From QFOX01 sp033763655 (lineage in GTDB: Bacteria > Pseudomonadota > Alphaproteobacteria > Rickettsiales > UBA3002), in assembly GCA_033763655.1 (NCBI GenBank), contig JANRKD010000016.1, positions 1 to 56,553 of the forward strand: a stretch of 56,553 bases of DNA, given 5' to 3'. The notes under the pieces were generated by a model. That model did no database searches, was not told the DNA's origin, and was given only the letters and a program-made list of their open reading frames with translations. The translations under genes were made by a program, and so were the position numbers. Positions 32,689 through 41,169 of the stretch are shown here, piece by piece (within the stretch, counting starts at the first letter, position 1; each line of letters begins with the position of its first letter).

Positions 32689-32793
32689 GGGCCACTCCTG
32701 TCGTGTTTATTTCGGATGTGGGGTGACACACTGGCAGCCGTCAAATTCCGCTTAGACCGGTTGCTCGGTTACCCGAGGTAAGGTGGCCGCCAA
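32689..32793 (-). promoter_or_regulatory. structured metK leader, candidate riboswitch
   Basis: An 8-bp closing stem pairs TGGCGGCC (minus strand 32792-32785) with GGCTGCCA (32739-32732). Inside is a 5-bp hairpin CTCGG-GTAA-CCGAG (32777-32764), a GNRA tetraloop on the RNA strand. The 5' strand of the closing stem overlaps GGCCAC (32788-32783), which can pair with GTGGCC (32695-32690), the bases between the Shine-Dalgarno and the GTG start. The two pairings exclude each other. I do not recognise a known SAM riboswitch class in the loop sequence. Confidence 0.45.
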
Positions 32794-32835
32794 GCAATCA
32801 AATGCCCACCAATGCTTCTCAAGCTAAACGTATTT

Positions 32836-32863
32836 AAAAAAAGGTCAAGCCGTTTAGCGGCCT
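32836..32863 (-). terminator. weak terminator after the Xre regulator
   Basis: On the minus strand a 6-bp stem (32858-32863 with 32847-32852, loop CTAAA) overlaps the regulator's stop codon and is followed 4 nt later by seven T (32836-32842). Confidence 0.4.
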
Positions 32864-33279
32864 CAGGCTGCCTTATCTTCCGCCGCCATGGCTTTAATCA
32901 GCTCGACAATGCGCTTGCGCACGGCCGGGTTTCTGATGCGGTAATAGGCGCGCATCACTTCCAGCGTTTCGCGATTATTGATAGTTTCATGCTCGAAGGC
33001 GGCGGCATTCGGCTCGGCGGCGGCAATCACAGGGGCGCCATCTTCCATCGTATAGTCACCAAATCCCTCGAAGAAATACGATACCTGCACGCCAAGCGCC
33101 TTGGCAAAATCGTACAGGCGGCTGGCGCCCATGCGGTTAATGCCACGCTCGTATTTCTGGATTTGTTGAAAGGTCACGCCAATCTGCTTGCCGACCGATT
33201 CCTGGCTGAGGCCAAGAAACGTGCGCTTCAGACGCAGGCGGCGACCGACGTGAATATCAACGGGATGGGGAGTGCTCAT
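32863..33279 (-). CDS. Xre-family helix-turn-helix transcriptional regulator
   Basis: 138 residues. HTH domain in residues about 10-70: VGRRLRLKRTFLGLSQESVG followed by KQIGVTFQQIQKYERGINRMGASRLYDFAKAL, the alphaproteobacterial Xre/SinR-like subfamily with a C-terminal helical tail. It could regulate its own operon or metK. ATG 33279 gives the usual STPHPVDIHVG start; an in-frame start at 33339 is less likely. The target genes are unknown. Confidence 0.9.
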   Translation of the reverse strand: MSTPHPVDIHVGRRLRLKRTFLGLSQESVGKQIGVTFQQIQKYERGINRMGASRLYDFAKALGVQVSYFFEGFGDYTMEDGAPVIAAAEPNAAAFEHETINNRETLEVMRAYYRIRNPAVRKRIVELIKAMAAEDKAA

Positions 33280-33372
33280 AATGTCCACACGCGAGTTAAA
33301 AATCTTTCTGCAACCTAATTTGGACTGCGTTAGCAACAATCTGATTAGGACGCAAGGAAATTAATAATTTAT

Positions 33373-34893
33373 TTATATTTGACGTCGATTGTACGCGATT
33401 ATGTGCATAAAGAGACTCAGCGCAAAGATGCATAAAATTATAAATTGGGAATAATCTGAATAGGCATTATTCGCAACCATAGCGGGAAGATAGACGTCCA
33501 TCACGCCGCGCTCGTGCAGTTTGAGTGCGCGCACCACCCTGCCATACCCATCCACCACCGCCGAAATACCGCTATTGGCCGCCCGCACCAGCGGCACCCC
33601 CTGCTCGATGGCCCGCATCCGCGCCATCTCGAAATGCTGATACGGCCCGGCGGAATCGCCATACCAGCCGTCGTTGGTGACATTCAGCAGCCATGCCGGA
33701 CGCGGCGCGGCGCTATCCACCGCCATCCAGGGAAAGATGGCTTCGTAGCAGACCAACGGACTGAACGGCGGCAGGCGCCCGACCGCGAGGGTACGCGGCC
33801 CCTGCCCACGCGAGAAATCGAGGTCGCCCGGGGTGATTTTCGCCAGCGGCAGCACATGGCGCAGCGGCACAAATTCACCAAACGGCACCAGTTGGTGCTT
33901 GTCGTAGGTCGCGAGGATATGCCCCTCGCCATCCATTGCTACCAGACTGTTCCAGATCTTGACCTCTGGCGCATACCCCTCGGCGCGCACCGCCCCCGTG
34001 AGCAGCAGCTTCACCGGCGGCAAGGCATGCGTTCCGCCCGCGCGGAGGGTGAAGGGATAGGCGGTCTCCGGCCAGATGGTCACATCCGGCACCGCCCCCG
34101 TGGCGGAAGGCGCCGCCGTCAATTGCCCCAGCGCTTCGATTGCCACCGCCTGCCCGGCGCGCGTGCCTTTCACCGCCTGCGGTATGTTGGGCTGCACCAC
34201 GCGCAGCAGGGTGTCGGTAAATGCAGTCGGCGTTTGCAGGCGGGAAAGGCCATAGCCGTAGACCAACCCTAACAGCAGCGCCACGCATATTGTAAGGCGC
34301 CACTTGTTTTTGCACCCCATACCGCCCGACCAGACAACCGGCAGCAGCCCGAGCAGTACCAGCAGGAAGCTGAGGCCATAGGTGCCAATCAGCGCGGCAA
34401 GCTGCGCCAGCGGCAAGGCGGCAAGGCTCATATAGCCGACAAGGTTCCACGGAAAGCCGAACATGCCGAGCGAGCGCAGGTATTCGACCAACACCCAGAG
34501 CACAGCAAAAAGAAGTATGTCCATCCGCGCACGCAGGCGATGCACCAGCACCCCGAGCAGCACGAACCACAGCGCCATGACGGCGCTTAAGCCCAGCACC
34601 GAAAACGGTAACAGCCAGGCGAATTTATCGGCATCGACCAGCAGGGCGTTAGCAATCCACCAGGTGCCTGCCATGCTGTAGCCATAGCCGAAAAAAAACG
34701 CACGAAGCGCCGCCTGCCGGTAACGCGTGCTTGTGGTGAGTTGCCGGTACAGCAGCGGCAGGCTGACAAACAGAACCGGCCAAAGGTGATAGGGTGCAAA
34801 CCCCAGCGTCAGCAGCGCCCCGGCGAGAAAAAGCGTCAGCCCCGGCCATGTAGAATACGCCGTTTGAAGCCGCCTGCCGATTGCGCCGCCCAT
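33373..34893 (-). CDS. lnt: apolipoprotein N-acyltransferase
   Basis: 506 residues. Six or more N-terminal membrane helices, then a periplasmic nitrilase-like domain with the Glu-Lys-Cys triad in WPETAYPF, YDKHQLVPFGEF and LVCYEAIFPW, and a final membrane helix near the C-terminus. It adds the third acyl chain to lipoproteins at the inner membrane. ATG 34893 lies 8 nt after the RNase J stop and has GGGGCGGG upstream; the frame can be extended but would overlap rnj. Confidence 0.95.
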   Translation of the reverse strand: MGGAIGRRLQTAYSTWPGLTLFLAGALLTLGFAPYHLWPVLFVSLPLLYRQLTTSTRYRQAALRAFFFGYGYSMAGTWWIANALLVDADKFAWLLPFSVLGLSAVMALWFVLLGVLVHRLRARMDILLFAVLWVLVEYLRSLGMFGFPWNLVGYMSLAALPLAQLAALIGTYGLSFLLVLLGLLPVVWSGGMGCKNKWRLTICVALLLGLVYGYGLSRLQTPTAFTDTLLRVVQPNIPQAVKGTRAGQAVAIEALGQLTAAPSATGAVPDVTIWPETAYPFTLRAGGTHALPPVKLLLTGAVRAEGYAPEVKIWNSLVAMDGEGHILATYDKHQLVPFGEFVPLRHVLPLAKITPGDLDFSRGQGPRTLAVGRLPPFSPLVCYEAIFPWMAVDSAAPRPAWLLNVTNDGWYGDSAGPYQHFEMARMRAIEQGVPLVRAANSGISAVVDGYGRVVRALKLHERGVMDVYLPAMVANNAYSDYSQFIILCIFALSLFMHIIAYNRRQI

Positions 34894-34900
34894 CCCGCCC

Positions 34901-36565
34901 CTACATGCTGTGAATATGAATATCGAGCACAGGCTTTTTGCCCAGTTCATCGCGGATAAGTTTGCGTAAGGCGCCACGAATGGTTTCATCGAGCTGCCGC
35001 CCCTTCGCGCCACCACGTCCGGCTTTCGCTACCGCTTCACTCACCGCATCGCGCAGCGTTTCGATCAGTTCCTTATCGTCCGTAGTGTCGAGGCAACCGG
35101 GCGCTGAAATCATCGGCGCGGCGGCCAGCGCCCCCTTTTTATCCATCACCAGCGAAACCACGAGGCAGCCATCGTCGCGCAATTTGCGACGGGTGCGGAT
35201 AACGCCCGAATTGCTGTCGATGAACGTACTGCCATCAAGCGCGAGGTAACCCCACTCCACCATACCGACGATGCCCGGCGTTTCGGCAGTCAGGTTAATA
35301 ACCACGCCGTTGGTCGGCTCGATCGCGATCGGCACCTGCAGGCTGCGCGCAAACAGCGCATGCTCGTGAATGTGGCGCGCCTCACCATGCACCGGCACAG
35401 AAATTTTTGGCCGCACCCACTGATACATCCGCGTCAGCTCGCCGCGCGCCGGGTGGCCGGACACATGGATAAACCCGGTGCGGTCGTTGATGACTTCGGC
35501 GCCCATCGTCACCAGCTTGTTGGCCATATGGCCGATATTCGCCTCGTTACCCGGAATGGTGCGCGACGAGAAAATGACCGTATCTCCCGGAGTCAACCGG
35601 ATAGCAGGATGGTCGCCGCGCGCGATGCGTGCCAGCGCCGCGCGTGATTCGCCCTGACAGCCGGTGCAAATAAACAGGATTTTATCGCGTGCCACTTCCA
35701 TGCCCTGCACGTCGGTCAGAAAGGTCGGCGCGTCTTTCAGATAACCCGCATCCTGTGCGGCATGCACCATGCGCCAGATGGATTTTCCCGCCACCGCCAC
35801 GGAACGCCCGGCATCCCGCGCCGCGTAGATAATCGTTTCCAGCCGCGCGATGTTCGAGGAAAAGGTAGTGACAATCACCCGCTCGCGGCATTGGCCAATG
35901 AGGTCGGTGAGCGAGGTACGCACATCCTGTTCCGAGCCTGACTCACCCTCGACAAAGACGTTGGTGGAATCGCACACCATGGCCAGCACACCCTCGTCAC
36001 CGTATTTGCTCAAGGTCGCTTCATCTGTCGGCACGCCGACCTGCGGCGCGTCATCGAGCTTCCAATCGCCCGTATGCAGGATGATGCCCTTATCGGTGCG
36101 CAGCGCAATCGCGTGCATTTCGGGAATCGAGTGGGTGACAGGCACCATTTCAAAGCCAAACGGCCCCAGCGCGTAATTCACCCCGGCTTTCACCTCATGC
36201 ACCTTCACTTTGCCCTGCAGGCCTTCCTCGGCCAGCTTGTTTTTCAGCACCGCCGCCGTGAACGGCGTGGCATAAACCGGGCAGCCCAGCTCCGGCCAGA
36301 GCGACGCCACCGCACCGAGGTGATCCTCGTGCGCATGGGTGAGCACCAGCCCGACAATGTCGTTCTTGTAGGGTGTAATCGCGTCGATATTCGGCACGAC
36401 AATATCAATGCCCGGCAAATGCGGCCCCGCAAAACCGATGCCCAGATCGATCATGATCCATTTACCCCGGTAGCGGTAGAGGTTCAGGTTCATGCCGATC
36501 TCGTTGGCGCCGCCGAGCGGTACGAACAGCACGTCGTCGTTGTAGTCGTTGAAGTTGAAGGCCAT
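34901..36565 (-). CDS. rnj: ribonuclease J
   Basis: 554 residues with the metallo-beta-lactamase motif THAHEDHLGAV, HSIPEMHAIALRT, ILHTGDWKLDD and the beta-CASP region (DSTNVFVEGESGSEQ, VSGHPARGELTRMYQW). It acts as an endo- and 5'-exoribonuclease in mRNA and rRNA processing. It follows coaX by 1 nt in the alphaproteobacterial nuoN-birA-coaX-rnj order. Confidence 0.97.
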   Translation of the reverse strand: MAFNFNDYNDDVLFVPLGGANEIGMNLNLYRYRGKWIMIDLGIGFAGPHLPGIDIVVPNIDAITPYKNDIVGLVLTHAHEDHLGAVASLWPELGCPVYATPFTAAVLKNKLAEEGLQGKVKVHEVKAGVNYALGPFGFEMVPVTHSIPEMHAIALRTDKGIILHTGDWKLDDAPQVGVPTDEATLSKYGDEGVLAMVCDSTNVFVEGESGSEQDVRTSLTDLIGQCRERVIVTTFSSNIARLETIIYAARDAGRSVAVAGKSIWRMVHAAQDAGYLKDAPTFLTDVQGMEVARDKILFICTGCQGESRAALARIARGDHPAIRLTPGDTVIFSSRTIPGNEANIGHMANKLVTMGAEVINDRTGFIHVSGHPARGELTRMYQWVRPKISVPVHGEARHIHEHALFARSLQVPIAIEPTNGVVINLTAETPGIVGMVEWGYLALDGSTFIDSNSGVIRTRRKLRDDGCLVVSLVMDKKGALAAAPMISAPGCLDTTDDKELIETLRDAVSEAVAKAGRGGAKGRQLDETIRGALRKLIRDELGKKPVLDIHIHSM

Positions 36566-36566
36566 G

Positions 36567-37334
36567 TTATTTCCTATCGTAGATGAGGCGCAGGCCCCGA
36601 ATCGTCAGGTCGGTATCGACCTGCGTAATGGCAGCGGTCGCGTCGGCATAGAGCGGCGCGAGACCGCCGGTGGCGATGACTTTCATGCCCTCGTCGCCGC
36701 GCTCGGCCTTGATGCGGCTGACGATGCCTTCAATCAGCCCCGCATAGCCGTAAAAAATCCCCGATTGCATGGCTGCTGTGGTGTTGCGGCCAATGACCAT
36801 CTCCGGGTGGCGGATGGCAATCCCGTGCAGTTTGGCCGCCGCATGCTGCAACGCTTCGAGCGAGAGGTTAATCCCCGGCGCAATCACCCCGCCGAGATAT
36901 TCGCCCTTACCTGAAACCACGTCGAATGTCGTTGCCGTGCCGAAATCAATGACAATCAGCGATTGCCGGTGCTCGCTCCACGCCGCGTAGGCGTTGATTA
37001 AGCGGTCGGCCCCCAACTCGTTGGGGTTCTCGATGAGGATCGGCATGCCGACATCCACCTCGCCGGTGGTAATCAGGCGCGGCTCAAGCCGCAGGTACTG
37101 CCGCACGAAAGATTTAACGCCGAAATTCGCATCCGGCACCACGGAGGAGAGCATCACCGCGCTGATGTTTTTTTCACTCAACCCCACGCGCGCCATGAGG
37201 GCAAACAGCCACACAGCGTATTCGTCGGCGCTGCGGTGTGCATCGGTGCGGATGCGCCATTGCGCGCGCACCCGTTCGCCCTCGAACAACGCGAAAACCA
37301 AGTTGGTGTTGCCGATATCAATGGCCAGCAGCAT
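36567..37334 (-). CDS. coaX: type III pantothenate kinase
   Basis: 255 residues: the ATP-binding DIGNTNLVFALFEG at the N-terminus, GADRLINAYAAW, IVIDFGTATTFDVVSGKG and GIFYGYAGLIEGIV. It phosphorylates pantothenate for coenzyme A. ATG 37334 is chosen over the GTG at 37343 because the family starts at MLLAIDIGN. Confidence 0.96.
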   Translation of the reverse strand: MLLAIDIGNTNLVFALFEGERVRAQWRIRTDAHRSADEYAVWLFALMARVGLSEKNISAVMLSSVVPDANFGVKSFVRQYLRLEPRLITTGEVDVGMPILIENPNELGADRLINAYAAWSEHRQSLIVIDFGTATTFDVVSGKGEYLGGVIAPGINLSLEALQHAAAKLHGIAIRHPEMVIGRNTTAAMQSGIFYGYAGLIEGIVSRIKAERGDEGMKVIATGGLAPLYADATAAITQVDTDLTIRGLRLIYDRK

Positions 37335-37349
37335 AAACCCCACTGCGCA

Positions 37350-38126
37350 TCATGCGTGCTCCTTGTAAAATACGTCGCCCGCGTGGATGGCGGTCACTTT
37401 TTTCTTTTTGTCGCGCAGCAGCATCGCCCCTTGCGCGTCGATCCCGTCGAAAATACCGCTGAGCTGCTCCTCGCCGACCAGCACTTCCACCGCCTTGCCG
37501 AGCCGGTGCGCCCGGGCTTTCCATGCGGTTTCAATCGGCGCGAAGCCTTGCGTCGCCCAGAGATCATAGGCCTCGATGAAATGATGGATAAAGCGCGACA
37601 GCACGATTTTCGCGCTGATAAGCTCGACCCCGGCATCGCGCACGCAGGTCGCCGGGAACATCACATGTTCGGGGAAATTATCGACATTGATGCCCACACC
37701 CACGGCAATCCATTGACGCGATGCAATGGCGTCGGGCGTGGTAAATGCCTCCAGCAGGATGCCCGCGATTTTTTTGCCGTCCACCAGCACATCGTTGGGC
37801 CATTTGCAGCTCACCCGTGCCGACTCGGGCAGGATGCCTTCGAGCGTTTCAGCCACCGCCAGTGCCGCGACAAACGATAGTTGCGGGCAGCGCTCCAGCC
37901 CGACAGGTGGATGAAGCAGCACGGTGACGAACAGGTTGCCTTCGCTTGAAACCCACTCGCGCCCGAGGCGCCCGCGCCCGGCGCTCTGCCGCCGCGCCCA
38001 GATGACCGCCCCGTGCGAGGCACCGCCTCCGGCAAGGCGCTGCGCTTCGGCATTCGTGCTGTCGAGCACGTCATACGAAAGCAGGTGATAATCGTTCAGT
38101 AAGGTTGATTCGGTAGGGCTGGCCAT
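37350..38126 (-). CDS. birA: biotin-[acetyl-CoA-carboxylase] ligase
   Basis: 258 residues with LSYDVLDSTNAEAQRLA, the biotinyl-AMP site GRGRLGREW, KWPNDVLVDGKKIAGILLE and a short C-terminal domain. There is no N-terminal DNA-binding domain, so it is a ligase only. Its ATG 38126 overlaps the nuoN TGA by one base, so it is translationally coupled to the nuo operon. Confidence 0.96.
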   Translation of the reverse strand: MASPTESTLLNDYHLLSYDVLDSTNAEAQRLAGGGASHGAVIWARRQSAGRGRLGREWVSSEGNLFVTVLLHPPVGLERCPQLSFVAALAVAETLEGILPESARVSCKWPNDVLVDGKKIAGILLEAFTTPDAIASRQWIAVGVGINVDNFPEHVMFPATCVRDAGVELISAKIVLSRFIHHFIEAYDLWATQGFAPIETAWKARAHRLGKAVEVLVGEEQLSGIFDGIDAQGAMLLRDKKKKVTAIHAGDVFYKEHA

Positions 38127-39586
38127 CAACTAAATACTCCTGCGGCACGACTGGCTGCATTCAACAAGGCCGCAGGATAGAGGAAGAAAAGCGCCGTCAC
38201 AAGCGCGCAAATCAGCAGCACCGCCTGACTGAACAGCGGCACATCGCGCTCGAGGCCGAGCACCGGCTCATCGAAATACATGAGTTTCACAATCCGCAGG
38301 TAGTAGAACGCCGCCACCACCGAGGTCAGCACCCCAATCACCGCCAGCCCGTAAAGCTCGGACTGAATGGCGCTTAAGAACACGAAGAACTTGCCGTAGA
38401 AACCGGCGAACGGCGGAATCCCCGCCATCGAGAACATCATCAGCAGCATGAACAGCGCCCCGCGCGGCGAGGTTTTCGACAGCCCCGCCAGATCGGAGAT
38501 ATTTTCCACCTGCTCGCCCGCGCGACGCATGAACAGCACAAAACCGAACGTGCCCACGCTCATGAACAGATACAGCGCAAAATAAATCAGCACGCCCTTG
38601 ATGCCCTCGGGCGTGCCCGCCGCCAGGCCAATCAGCATATAGCCGACATGCCCAATCGAGCCATAGGCCAGCAGGCGCTTGATACTGGTCTGGGTGATGG
38701 CGCCAAAGGCCCCCACCGCCATCGAGGCCACGGCGATAATAGCGAGAATCGTCTGCCAGTCGGGCAACAGGTTGGCGAACGGATCCATCAGCAGCCGGAT
38801 AAAAATCGCCATCGCCGCGATTTTCGGCGCCGTCGCGAACAGCATCGTCACCGGCGTAGGTGCGCCCTGATAGACATCGGGCGTCCACATATGGAAGGGC
38901 ACGGCGGAAATTTTGAAGCTGAGTGCCACCACCAGCATCACCATGCCGACCACCGCACCGTACGCGACGGAAGGCTGTGCCTCTTCGGTATTCGCAAACA
39001 GCGCAACCATGGCGCTGAAGTTGGTGGTGCCGGTGTAGCCGTAAACCAGGCTCGCGCCAAACAGCAGCATCCCCGAAGCCAGCGCCCCGAGGACAAAATA
39101 TTTCACTCCCGCCTCGGAGCTGACCGCATTGTCGCGATCATAGGCGGCGAGCACATACAGCGAAAGCGACGAAAGTTCGAGGCCGAGATAGAGCGTCAGC
39201 AGATCATTCGCCGAAACCAGCACCAGCAGCCCGGCGGTCGAAAGCAGCACCAGCACCGGATATTCAAACTTTTTGTGCGGGCCGATTGCTAGCCAGTCGA
39301 AGCTCATGCCCAGCACCAGCGTCGAGGCCACCAGCACCATGGATTTCACGAACTGCGTGAAGTGGTTGATGGAAAGCATGTCGTTAAAAATCGTGACCTC
39401 GCCCTCCCCCGACGGCCAGACATAATACACCGCCGCCAGCATCACCGCCATGGCCAGCAGAGTGATACCGCCTGTCGCCCGTGCGCCGCGAAACGCGCCA
39501 AACAACAACAGCAGCAGCGCGCCACCCAGCACAATCAACTCGGGTGTTATCAGTGCGAATTCCGCAAGGTCGAAACGGCTCTCCAT
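38126..39586 (-). CDS. nuoN: NADH-quinone oxidoreductase subunit N
   Basis: 486 residues, about 14 membrane helices, one of three antiporter-like proton-pumping subunits. It contains TLYLGLELSSLSLYVLAA and KISAVPFHMWTPDVYQGAPT with the conserved Lys/Trp, plus GIPPFAGFYGKFFVF. It is the last nuo gene and couples to birA. Confidence 0.98.
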   Translation of the reverse strand: MESRFDLAEFALITPELIVLGGALLLLLFGAFRGARATGGITLLAMAVMLAAVYYVWPSGEGEVTIFNDMLSINHFTQFVKSMVLVASTLVLGMSFDWLAIGPHKKFEYPVLVLLSTAGLLVLVSANDLLTLYLGLELSSLSLYVLAAYDRDNAVSSEAGVKYFVLGALASGMLLFGASLVYGYTGTTNFSAMVALFANTEEAQPSVAYGAVVGMVMLVVALSFKISAVPFHMWTPDVYQGAPTPVTMLFATAPKIAAMAIFIRLLMDPFANLLPDWQTILAIIAVASMAVGAFGAITQTSIKRLLAYGSIGHVGYMLIGLAAGTPEGIKGVLIYFALYLFMSVGTFGFVLFMRRAGEQVENISDLAGLSKTSPRGALFMLLMMFSMAGIPPFAGFYGKFFVFLSAIQSELYGLAVIGVLTSVVAAFYYLRIVKLMYFDEPVLGLERDVPLFSQAVLLICALVTALFFLYPAALLNAASRAAGVFS

Positions 39587-39588
39587 GC

Positions 39589-41169
39589 TTATTCCTTATC
39601 CGTCGTCGTGGCAGGTTGATCGGGCGTGGCGTCGGGATCCTCCATCTCGGGCGACGGTTCCTCCGCCGTGGCTTCCGTCACCGCCGGCTCCGCCTGCTTA
39701 GCCACCTGCGCCAGCAAATGCGTGACCGAAGGCGCCACCGAACGGCTGACGCTGGTGGGGTGAATGCCAAGCCACAGTACCGCCACCGCCAGCGGCACGA
39801 AATACAGCCATTGGATGCGGTTGGCATCGTTCATTTCGCGCACCTGCGGGTTGGTGATTTCGCCGAACATCACGCGGCGGTAGAGCCACAGCATATAGGC
39901 CGCGCCAAGCACCAGCCCGGTGGCTGCCCCCGCCGTCGCCCAGGGTGCCGCCTGATAACTGCCGACCAGCACCAGGATTTCACCGACAAAGCCCGAAGTC
40001 GCAGGCAGCCCCGCCGAGGCCATGGTGAACAGCATGAAGAACGCCGCGAAATACGGCATCACCTGCACCACGCCACCATATTGCTTAATCTCGCGAGTGT
40101 GGAGCTGGTCGTAAACCACACCGACGCACAGGAACAACGCGCCCGAAACCACGCCATGCGAAATCATCTGGAACACCGCGCCATCGACGCCTTGCTGGGT
40201 GAAAGAGAAAATACCGAGCGTCACAAAGCCCATATGCGCGACGGAGCTGTAAGCAATCAGCTTTTTCATATCCTCCTGCACCAGCGCGACGAGCGAGGTA
40301 TAGACCACCGCAATAATGCTGAGCACGAAAACAAAATCAGCGTAGTAATGTGAGGCGTCCGGCAGCATCGGCAGCGAAAAGCGCAGAAATCCATAGGCAC
40401 CGAGTTTCAGCAGAATTCCGGCCAGAATCACCGACCCGGCGGTAGGCGCCTGCACGTGCGCATCGGGCAGCCAGGTGTGCACCGGCCACATCGGAACTTT
40501 TACCGCAAATGAGGCAAAGAAGGCCAACCACAGCCACTTTTGCGTAGCAAGGCCGAGACTTGGCACCTGTGCCATCAGGGTCGGGATGTCGGTGGTGTTG
40601 AAGGTAAAGTAGAGGTAAAGCACCGCCAGCAAAAACAGCACCGACCCGGCCAGCGTGTAGAGGAAAAATTTATACGCCGCATAAATGCGGTTCTTGCCGC
40701 CCCAGATACCGATGATGAGGTACATTGGGATGAGCACCGCCTCGAAGAACAGGTAGAACAGCAGCAGATCAAGTGCCACGAATGTGCCGATAACCAGCGC
40801 CTCGAGGATGAGAAACAGCGCCATAAACTCGCCGACGCGGGTGGTAATCGACTTCCAGCTACAGGCGACGCAGATCGGCATGAGGAAGGTGGTCAGCAGC
40901 ACCAGCCACAGTGAAATTCCATCAATCCCGAGATGGTAGTTAATGTCGTAGCCGACGAACCACGGCGCCTTTTCGACAAACTGGAAGGCGTGACTCGAAC
41001 TGTCAAAGTCAGGCAGCAGAGCCAGCGACAAAAAGAACATGCCCAGAGTGGCAACAAGCGCCCCCCAACGCGCCCGCGCCGCGCCATGCTGTGCATCGCG
41101 CCCCAAGAAATACACCAGCCCCGCACAGACAAGCGGCAGCACAACCAGCAATGTGAGAAGATGCGTCAT
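39589..41169 (-). CDS. nuoM: NADH-quinone oxidoreductase subunit M
   Basis: 526 residues from ATG 41169, which overlaps the nuoL stop (TGATG). Antiporter-like membrane subunit with the conserved Glu/Lys region (DLLLFYLFFEAVLIPMYLI, SFAVKVPMWPVHTWLPDAH). An acidic cytosolic tail of about 50 residues (PSPEMEDPDATPDQPATTTD) is longer than usual. Confidence 0.97.
   Translation of the reverse strand: MTHLLTLLVVLPLVCAGLVYFLGRDAQHGAARARWGALVATLGMFFLSLALLPDFDSSSHAFQFVEKAPWFVGYDINYHLGIDGISLWLVLLTTFLMPICVACSWKSITTRVGEFMALFLILEALVIGTFVALDLLLFYLFFEAVLIPMYLIIGIWGGKNRIYAAYKFFLYTLAGSVLFLLAVLYLYFTFNTTDIPTLMAQVPSLGLATQKWLWLAFFASFAVKVPMWPVHTWLPDAHVQAPTAGSVILAGILLKLGAYGFLRFSLPMLPDASHYYADFVFVLSIIAVVYTSLVALVQEDMKKLIAYSSVAHMGFVTLGIFSFTQQGVDGAVFQMISHGVVSGALFLCVGVVYDQLHTREIKQYGGVVQVMPYFAAFFMLFTMASAGLPATSGFVGEILVLVGSYQAAPWATAGAATGLVLGAAYMLWLYRRVMFGEITNPQVREMNDANRIQWLYFVPLAVAVLWLGIHPTSVSRSVAPSVTHLLAQVAKQAEPAVTEATAEEPSPEMEDPDATPDQPATTTDKE

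Noticed and set aside
32689..32793. SAM-II or SAM-I riboswitch call for the metK leader
   Set aside because: The conserved core bases of those classes that I know are not found; kept only as an unassigned structured leader.
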